A stretch of 18,974 bases of DNA, taken from Candidatus Rokuibacteriota bacterium. GTDB taxonomy: Bacteria > Methylomirabilota > Methylomirabilia > Rokubacteriales > CSP1-6. Shown here piece by piece: positions 13,917 through 18,974 of the stretch. Positions within the stretch are counted from its first letter, which is position 1; the number at the start of each line of letters is the position of its first letter. The position numbers and the translations under genes are program-made. Below the pieces are notes generated by a model. That model had not been told where the DNA came from. It made no database searches and was given only the letters and a program-made list of their open reading frames with translations. The stretch lies in contig JACQCL010000176.1 in assembly GCA_016201645.1 (NCBI GenBank), positions 1 to 18,974 on the forward strand, given 5' to 3'.

Positions 13917-14651
13917 GGGAGGGACCCGCGCTCCAGGAGGCGCGCAGCATCCTTGGCGAAATACGTGATCACGAGGTCGGCCCCGGCGCGGCGGATGGCC
14001 ACGAGGGCCTCCATCATCGCCCGTTCTTCATCCAGCCAGCCGAGCCGACCAGCCGCCTTGATCATCGCATACTCACCGGAGACCGAGTAGGCAGCCACCG
14101 GCATGCCGAACTCGCCCTTCACGCGCGCGATCACGTCCAGGTAGGGGAGCGCCGGCTTGACCATGACGATGTCCGCCCCCTCGTCGATGTCCAGTCCGAC
14201 CTCCCGCATGGCCTCCAGGGCGTTTGCTGGGTCCATCTGATACGAGCGCCGGTCCCCGAACTGGGGGGCGGATTCTGCCGCCTCTCGGAACGGGCCGTAG
14301 AAGCTCGACGCGTACTTGGCCGGTATCTTTGACGGCGCGAATCGCCTGCTGGACGATCCCTCCCTCCGCGTACGCCTCGGAGCCCCGCGGATCTTTTTCC
14401 TTCGGCACCCCGAACAGGAGCACGGCCGGAATCCTCATCCCGGCCGCATCCTTCGCCTCCTTCACGAGCTCGTCCACGGAGAGGCGATACTGGCCCGGCA
14501 TCGAGGAAATGGGTTCCCTGACCCCGCGCCCGTGGACGGCGAACAGCGGGTAAATGAGGTCGTCCACACGGAGCGTGGTCTCGCGGATCATCTTTCTCAG
14601 GAGCGAAGACTCGCGGAGGCGGCGCGGACGGAAGACCGGGTACGGCATCAT
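13913..14651 (-). pseudogene. hemB: Porphobilinogen synthase HemB, broken by an internal deletion and frameshift
   Basis: HemB condenses two 5-aminolevulinate to porphobilinogen. The N-terminal part (start ATG 14651, overlapping the hemD stop, AGGAG upstream) is normal through GSEAYAEGGIVQQAIRAVKDT. At about 14318-14322 the sequence jumps into another frame at KYASSFYGPFREAAESAPQF, then runs normally through SYQMDPANALEAM, the MVKPALPYLD active-site lysine and SGEYAMIK to the stop at 13913. About 80-85 residues are missing, including the CxCxxxxxHGHC metal-binding segment expected there. The 739-bp remnant is not a multiple of three; the upstream frame reads nonsense until 14073. As written the gene cannot make active enzyme. 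It may be a true deletion or an assembly fault, since hemA, hemC, hemD and hemL are intact. Confidence 0.88.
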
Positions 14652-15463
14652 GTGGCTCCTTTTTTCCTTTCATAATACTCGATGATGGCGCGGACGAGTG
14701 CCGGGATCGTGTATTCCTGCGGCATGATCCGGCTATCGAGGCCAAATTCTCCCGCGGTGGCGGCCGTGATGGGGCCGATGCTCGCGACGACCACGTTCCT
14801 GAGCAGGGACCGGCGCTCGGCTTCGGAGAACATGGCGGCGAAGTTCCGGGCCGTGGACGAGCTGGTGAAGGTCACCACGTCCACCTCACCGGCCTTCAAG
14901 GCGCTGCGCAACGATAGGGCGCCCTCGCTCACCGGCAGAGTGCGGTAGGCCGCAACTTCCGTCACCCGGGCACCCAGGCGCTGGAGCTCGGTCACGAGGA
15001 GATCCCGGGTCTCCGCCGCGCGGGGGAGAAGGACTTGGTCTTCCGGACGAATCAGCCCGCGGAGGCGTTCCACCAAGCCCTCAGCCCGATACTCGTCCGG
15101 CACCAGCTCGGGCACAATCCCCCACGCCTCGAGCGCTGCCGCCGTGGCCGGTCCGATGGCGGCCACCCGGGCGCCCCGAAGCGCACGGAGGTCCTTTCCC
15201 TTGCCCGTCAGACGCCGGCGGAAGTTCTCCACGCCGTTCGCGCTCGTAAAGATGACCCATCGGTAGCGCTCGAGCTCCTCGACCGCGCGGTCGAGCGGCT
15301 CCCACGAGTCGGGGGGCGCGATCCGAATCGTCGGAATCTCGAGCACCTCAGCCCCGGCCCCCTTCAGCAACTGGCGGAAACCGCTCGCCTGCTCCTTCGC
15401 GCGGGTGATCACGATGCGCCTGCCCGAGAGCGGCTGCGCGCGGACGCTCGGCCGAACAGTCAT
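14648..15463 (-). CDS. hemD: Uroporphyrinogen-III synthase HemD
   Basis: Cyclises hydroxymethylbilane with inversion of ring D. 271 residues. The family is poorly conserved, but RRIVITRAKEQASGFRQLL at the start, WVIFTSANGVENFRRRL, VAAIGPATAAALEAWG, VLLPRAAETRDLL and DVVTFTSSSTARNF, then VASIGPITAATAGEFGL, give the typical two-domain Rossmann-like layout. ATG 15463 overlaps the hemC stop as ATGA and the stop overlaps the hemB start, as expected in a hemACDB operon. Confidence 0.94.
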   Translation of the reverse strand: MTVRPSVRAQPLSGRRIVITRAKEQASGFRQLLKGAGAEVLEIPTIRIAPPDSWEPLDRAVEELERYRWVIFTSANGVENFRRRLTGKGKDLRALRGARVAAIGPATAAALEAWGIVPELVPDEYRAEGLVERLRGLIRPEDQVLLPRAAETRDLLVTELQRLGARVTEVAAYRTLPVSEGALSLRSALKAGEVDVVTFTSSSTARNFAAMFSEAERRSLLRNVVVASIGPITAATAGEFGLDSRIMPQEYTIPALVRAIIEYYERKKGAT

Positions 15464-16395
15464 TTCATCTTCTCCGCGATCTCGCCGAGGATGGCCCGTG
15501 CGCCTCTCGCCATGAGCTCCTCGGCCAGCTTCTGGCCGATCAGCTCGGCGTTCTCCGCAACGCCGGTCGTCTGGCCACGCAGGACCTGTCGCCCGTCAAC
15601 GCTTGCCACGAGGCCCGTGAGAATCAGCTCTCCGTCGGCGAGCCGTGCGTGGCCGGCCACAGGAGTATGACAACTCGCGCCGAGGTGACGTAGAAACGCG
15701 CGTTCCGCCTCCGCCTGCCGTCGGGTCCCGTGGTGGTCGAGGCGGCCGAGAAGCTCCAGGAGGCGCCGATCGTCGGCGCGCGCCTCGACCGCAAGAATGC
15801 CTTGCCCCACAGCAGGAATGAACTGGTCCGGATCGAGAGGCCGCGCGTGTTCCAGCCCGAGACCCAGACGCTCCAGCCCGGCCGCCGCAAGCACGATGGC
15901 GTCGTACGCGCCCTCGGTCAGCCGTCGAAGGCGAGTGTCCACATTCCCCCGGATCGTCTCGATCTTGAGATCGGGTCGGACGGAAAGCAGAAGGACGCGC
16001 CGCCGGAGGCTCGACGTTCCCACCCTCGCGCCCCGGGGAAGGTCGCCGATCCCGGCGCCCGTTCGGCTCACGAGGACGTCCCGAGGGTCGGCACGGGGCA
16101 GAAACGCCGCCAGACAGAGGCCATCGGGGAGCGCAGCGGGCAGGTCCTTGAGGCTGTGGACCGCCAGATCCACCCGCCCCGCGATCACCGCCTCCTCCAG
16201 CTCCTTGACGAACAGCCCTTTCCCCCCGAGGCTCCCGAGAGCCACCTGCCCCAAGCGGTCCCCGGAGGTTTTCATGGGGACAAGTTCCACCGCCCGCTCG
16301 GGAGCCAACTCCCGCACGCGATCGGCGAGGAGGGTCGCCTGACGGAGCGCGAGGGGGCTCTCCCGTGTCCCCACGCGAATCGCCCCCGCGCTCAT
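15460..16395 (-). CDS. hemC: Hydroxymethylbilane synthase (porphobilinogen deaminase) HemC
   Basis: Polymerises four porphobilinogens into hydroxymethylbilane on a dipyrromethane cofactor. 311 residues. Motifs: RVGTRESPLALRQA at 7-20, SLGGKGLFVKELEEAV at 54-69, DLAVHSLKDLPAALPDGL at 85-102, GTSSLRRR near 125-133, IRGNVDTRLRRL near 148-159, and Cys242 in GASCHTPVAGHA as the cofactor attachment residue. ATG 16395 overlaps the hemA stop as ATGA. Nothing appears missing. Confidence 0.96.
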   Translation of the reverse strand: MSAGAIRVGTRESPLALRQATLLADRVRELAPERAVELVPMKTSGDRLGQVALGSLGGKGLFVKELEEAVIAGRVDLAVHSLKDLPAALPDGLCLAAFLPRADPRDVLVSRTGAGIGDLPRGARVGTSSLRRRVLLLSVRPDLKIETIRGNVDTRLRRLTEGAYDAIVLAAAGLERLGLGLEHARPLDPDQFIPAVGQGILAVEARADDRRLLELLGRLDHHGTRRQAEAERAFLRHLGASCHTPVAGHARLADGELILTGLVASVDGRQVLRGQTTGVAENAELIGQKLAEELMARGARAILGEIAEKMK

Positions 16396-17675
16396 TCCTC
16401 GTCCCGCTCCCGCCCGAGGCCAAACAGCTCGTGGACCATTTCGGTCCAGCTCCGCCCGTGGCCGCTCCGCGACAACTCGCGAAGCTTCACGATGGGAGTG
16501 TGGAGGATCTTATTGACGATGGATTGGGAGAGCGACTCGATGGCCTGGCGCATCTGGGGATCGGCGCTGGGGAGGGTCACCAGCGCTTTTTCCACTTCGC
16601 CCCGCCGGATGGTCTCGAGGCGCTCGCGCAGGGACACGATGGTCGGTACCACCTCCAGGTCGCCGGCCCGGGCGAGAAACTTCGCGACCTCGCGTTCCAC
16701 CACGGCTTCGGCCTTCTGCGCTTCCCGGAGCCGCTCCCGGACGTTGGACTCCACGACCTGGCGGAGATCGTCAATATCGTAGCAGAAGACCGCCTCGAGC
16801 TCGTTGACCGACGGCTCCACGTCCCGCGGTACCCCGATGTCGATAAAGAAGAGCGGGCGCGAGCGACGCGCATGGAGCCCTCGCTCGACGTCCCCCTTCC
16901 TGACGATGGGCTCGGGGGCGCCGGTTGAGGTGATCACGATGTCCACGGCCTTCAGAGTCTCCGGCCATTCGTCAAACGGCACGGGAGTCCCGGCGAGGAC
17001 CCGGGCGACCTCCTGCGCCCGCGGCCAGGTGCGGTTGGCCACGAAGATGGGGAACGCGCCCTGGTCCACGAGGTGCCTGGCAGCGAGCTCGCCCATCTTC
17101 CCGGCGCCAATGAGCAACACGGCCTTGCCCTCGAGGCTTCCAAAGATCTTGCGCGCCAGCTCCACGGCCGCGTACGACACCGAGACGGCATGGCGCGCCA
17201 GTTCGGTTTCGGTCCTGACCTTCTTGGCGACGGCGAAGGCCTGGCTGAGCAACCGGTGGAGGAGTGGGCCGACACTCTGGCAGCTTTGGGCCAGGGCGAA
17301 GGCCTCTTTCACCTGGCCCAGGATCTGAGGCTCGCCGATGATCATGGAGTCCAGGCTGGCCGCCACCTGAAAGCAGTGGCGGACCGCGTCGGTCCCCGAC
17401 TTCGTATAGAGCATCGGCTCGAGAACCGCCAGGTCGAGGCCCCGCTGCTGGCCGAGACGGCGAAACGCCAGGGCGCGAGCTTCCCCGGGGACGTCGGCCA
17501 CGCCGTAGACCTCGACGCGGTTGCACGTCGAGAGGATTATGACCTCCGAGAAGATCCCCGTGGCGTGAACGTCCAGGAGGATCTCGCGGAGCTTATCCTC
17601 CTCGACGGCGAGCTGCTCGCGGACGGCGATCGGCGCGGTCTTGTGGCTCACGCCGGCGACGAACAGCTCTGCCAT
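16392..17675 (-). CDS. hemA: Glutamyl-tRNA reductase HemA
   Basis: First step of the C5 pathway: reduces glutamyl-tRNA to glutamate-1-semialdehyde with NADPH. From ATG 17675 it has 427 residues. It shows VAGVSHKTAPIAVREQL, the catalytic Cys51 in LSTCNRVEVYGV, SMIIGEPQILGQVKEAF, the nucleotide-binding LLIGAGKMGELAARHL, FIDIGVPRDVEPSV and a C-terminal helical dimerisation region. A GTG one codon earlier (17678) is possible; ATG 17675 overlaps the upstream stop as TGATG and is preferred. It lies directly behind the ccsA/hemX-like gene. Confidence 0.95.
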   Translation of the reverse strand: MAELFVAGVSHKTAPIAVREQLAVEEDKLREILLDVHATGIFSEVIILSTCNRVEVYGVADVPGEARALAFRRLGQQRGLDLAVLEPMLYTKSGTDAVRHCFQVAASLDSMIIGEPQILGQVKEAFALAQSCQSVGPLLHRLLSQAFAVAKKVRTETELARHAVSVSYAAVELARKIFGSLEGKAVLLIGAGKMGELAARHLVDQGAFPIFVANRTWPRAQEVARVLAGTPVPFDEWPETLKAVDIVITSTGAPEPIVRKGDVERGLHARRSRPLFFIDIGVPRDVEPSVNELEAVFCYDIDDLRQVVESNVRERLREAQKAEAVVEREVAKFLARAGDLEVVPTIVSLRERLETIRRGEVEKALVTLPSADPQMRQAIESLSQSIVNKILHTPIVKLRELSRSGHGRSWTEMVHELFGLGRERDEE

Positions 17676-18484
17676 CACGAGCCGTGCCGGCCCGGGAGCA
17701 ACAGGCCGGCTCCGAGTGTCAGGACCAGGGCGCTGAACCCGACCACCGCAAAGTACGCCGCCCGCCGCCCCCGCCAGCCCGCGACGGCTCGGCCCGAAAG
17801 GGTCGCGGCATAGACGAGCCAGGCCAGGAAGGAAAAGAGCGCGAGCGGATCAAAGGTGAAGAGGCTCCCCCACGCGGTGCGCGCCCACAAGGCGCCCAGG
17901 AAAAGGCCCAACGTGAGGAACGGGAATCCCAGGGTGAGCGTCCGGAAGGTGAGGCGGTCCAGCGTTTCCAGCGACGGCAGACGGTAGTAGAGGGCTCCGG
18001 GGCGCTTGGCCTTGAGCTGTCGCTCCTGGAGGAGGTACATGACGCCTCCGGCGAAATTCAGCACGAAGGCCGAGATGCCGAGCATGGCCAAGATCACATG
18101 CACCCAGATCCACGCGTTCCGCAACGCAGGGGCCAGGTCGGTGAGCCCCGGCGGAAGCCACGCCGTCGACAGGCCGAGGATCGACACGAGTGGAAGGACG
18201 AACGCCCCGAGCACTTTGACCCGGTACTGCCGCTCGGCCCAGAGTGTGAAGAGCACCGCCGCCCACCCGACCACCGACATCGCTTCGGTGAGGGTCCCGA
18301 GCGGGGGGCGCCCCAGCTCGACCCCTCTCACCACGAGCGCCAGGGTGTGGACGACCCAGGCCGCCTGGGTCAGCAGCGACGTCGCGCGATACACGGCATC
18401 CCGGCGCTGAATCAGGTGGGCCAGGGCCAAGAGAGTTGCCCCCACGTATCCCACGAGGGCCAGGTCAAAGAGAACCGGGTTCAA
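17675..18484 (-). CDS. CcsA/HemX-like cytochrome c assembly membrane protein
   Basis: Membrane protein of 269 residues with about eight hydrophobic helices, of the CcsA/ResC/HemX class linked to heme handling. In the same operon position Bacillus carries hemX next to hemA. Candidate conserved His residues are in AALTHLIQRR-like ALAHLIQRR, AWVVHTLAL and WIWVHVILAM. The usual tryptophan-rich WWD motif is reduced to AWGSLFTFDPLALFSFLAWLVYA, with Phe in place of the central Trp, so it is closer to HemX-type than to a full heme-export CcsA. The start is TTG 18484 with GGGGGAG almost touching it, so the exact start is uncertain; GTG 18454 is an alternative. It is first in the hem operon. Confidence 0.8.
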   Translation of the reverse strand: MNPVLFDLALVGYVGATLLALAHLIQRRDAVYRATSLLTQAAWVVHTLALVVRGVELGRPPLGTLTEAMSVVGWAAVLFTLWAERQYRVKVLGAFVLPLVSILGLSTAWLPPGLTDLAPALRNAWIWVHVILAMLGISAFVLNFAGGVMYLLQERQLKAKRPGALYYRLPSLETLDRLTFRTLTLGFPFLTLGLFLGALWARTAWGSLFTFDPLALFSFLAWLVYAATLSGRAVAGWRGRRAAYFAVVGFSALVLTLGAGLLLPGRHGS

Positions 18485-18534
18485 TGCTCCCCCTTCACTG
18501 CTCGAAACCCAGCAAAAAACCTGGCAAAAGTCTA

Positions 18535-18780
18535 TCAGCCCGGCCGAGAACTTTCAACTGAGGACTTCCCCCTTATCTCGCCCAAGGATCTGGCTCGTTT
18601 GTAGACGTAGCGCGCCTCAACGTCGGTCAGGTGGGCCTTTTGGAAGAGGGCCGCGACCTGGCGGGCGAGCTGATCGAGGCGCCGGCGAGGGAGCACGACG
18701 CCCCCCGCGAGTTTCGCCTGCTCATCAGGGGCTACGCAATTCCCCTGGCTCTGCCCCGCGCGCCCGGTCTCCTCGCCCAT
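18535..18780 (-). CDS. Small hypothetical protein (81 aa)
   Basis: I do not recognise it. From ATG 18780, AGGGAGG lies eight bases upstream, a good ribosome site; ATG 18786 sits too close to it. The N-terminal third is polar and low in structure; the rest (LPRRRLDQLARQVAALFQ, then HLTDVEARYVYKRARSLGEIRG) is likely helical and basic. No signal peptide or membrane segment is seen. It precedes the ccsA/hemX-like gene by 50 bp in the same direction and might be co-transcribed. A basic helical DNA- or RNA-associated protein is possible but unproven. Confidence 0.5.
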   Translation of the reverse strand: MGEETGRAGQSQGNCVAPDEQAKLAGGVVLPRRRLDQLARQVAALFQKAHLTDVEARYVYKRARSLGEIRGKSSVESSRPG

Positions 18781-18874
18781 CGTCATGGCCTCCCTATTGC
18801 GTGGACCGGCTCTTGTGCGAAATTCGATGGAGAGGTACCCTTGGTGGGCCAAAGCAACCTGGGGAGGTGTCGCT

Positions 18875-18974
18875 ATGGAGTGGAACGTGACGTACTTCCA
18901 GGGCCAGAACTATGGTCAGTACGACCAGGTCAGCAAGTACAACTTCCACGTTTTTCGAGTCGGGGACACGATTC
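18875..18974 (+). CDS. Start of an unidentified plus-strand gene, cut off by the window edge
   Basis: ATG 18875 has a strong GGAGGT six bases upstream and opens a frame with no stop to the window end (33 codons). The residues begin MEWNVTYFQGQNYGQYDQ, rich in Gln, Tyr and Asn, with no signal peptide. I cannot assign a family from this fragment. It is the only plus-strand gene supported here and diverges from the small hypothetical; the 94-bp space between them has no convincing promoter by eye. Confidence 0.55.
   Translation, partial: MEWNVTYFQGQNYGQYDQVSKYNFHVFRVGDTI

Noticed and set aside
14073..14651. The upstream hemB reading as a complete novel 192-residue protein
   Set aside because: After about residue 111 the residues are frameshifted HemB coding; the true HemB sequence continues in another frame over the same bases.
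1..18974. tRNA, rRNA, CRISPR array, insertion sequence or prophage
   Set aside because: No cloverleaf, spaced direct repeats, transposase or integrase reading was seen by eye on either strand.

Overview
This is a GC-rich bacterial window, almost entirely coded on the minus strand in compact, translationally coupled operons (many ATGA, GTGA and TGATG overlaps). TGA serves as an ordinary stop for most genes. The gene content is alternative complex III, c-type cytochrome and heme synthesis, a CysO/Mec cysteine module and a SoxYZ/flavocytochrome pair. This suggests an aerobic or facultative sulfur-oxidising soil or sediment lineage such as Rokubacteria/Methylomirabilota. That placement is inferred from gene style only.

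Layout in transcription order, from high to low coordinates. A plus-strand gene is cut off at the right edge (18875 onward) and diverges from a small minus-strand hypothetical (18535-18780). The tetrapyrrole operon follows: ccsA/hemX-like, hemA, hemC, hemD and a damaged hemB (13913-18484). Next is a cysteine module with its own promoter: an Rrf2 regulator, cysteine synthase, CysO-like sulfur carrier and JAMM peptidase, with hemL as last gene (10365-13856). A 250-bp intergenic region holds hairpins after hemL and a good sigma70-type promoter for the alternative complex III operon actABCDEF (3010-10113). Downstream lie moeA, a fused soxYZ-like carrier gene and a Tat-exported flavocytochrome c sulfide dehydrogenase flavoprotein gene that runs off the left edge.

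The parts fit together. The hem genes make heme, and the CcsA/HemX-like protein may support heme handling or cytochrome c maturation. The Act complex (pentaheme ActA, Fe-S ActB, NrfD-like ActC and ActF, ActD, monoheme ActE) oxidises quinol. The SoxYZ/FccB pair would feed sulfur-derived electrons to c-type cytochromes.

Two genes are abnormal. actB has an in-frame TGA exactly where its CPAGCG motif should have glycine, followed by a small hairpin compatible in outline with a bacterial SECIS. hemB lacks about 80-85 internal codons, including the expected metal-binding cysteines, and is frameshifted at the junction. Either could be an assembly or sequencing artefact. Other points of interest are a CysO-like carrier with an arginine after its GG terminus beside a JAMM protease, and a SoxYZ fusion whose carrier cysteine is internal.
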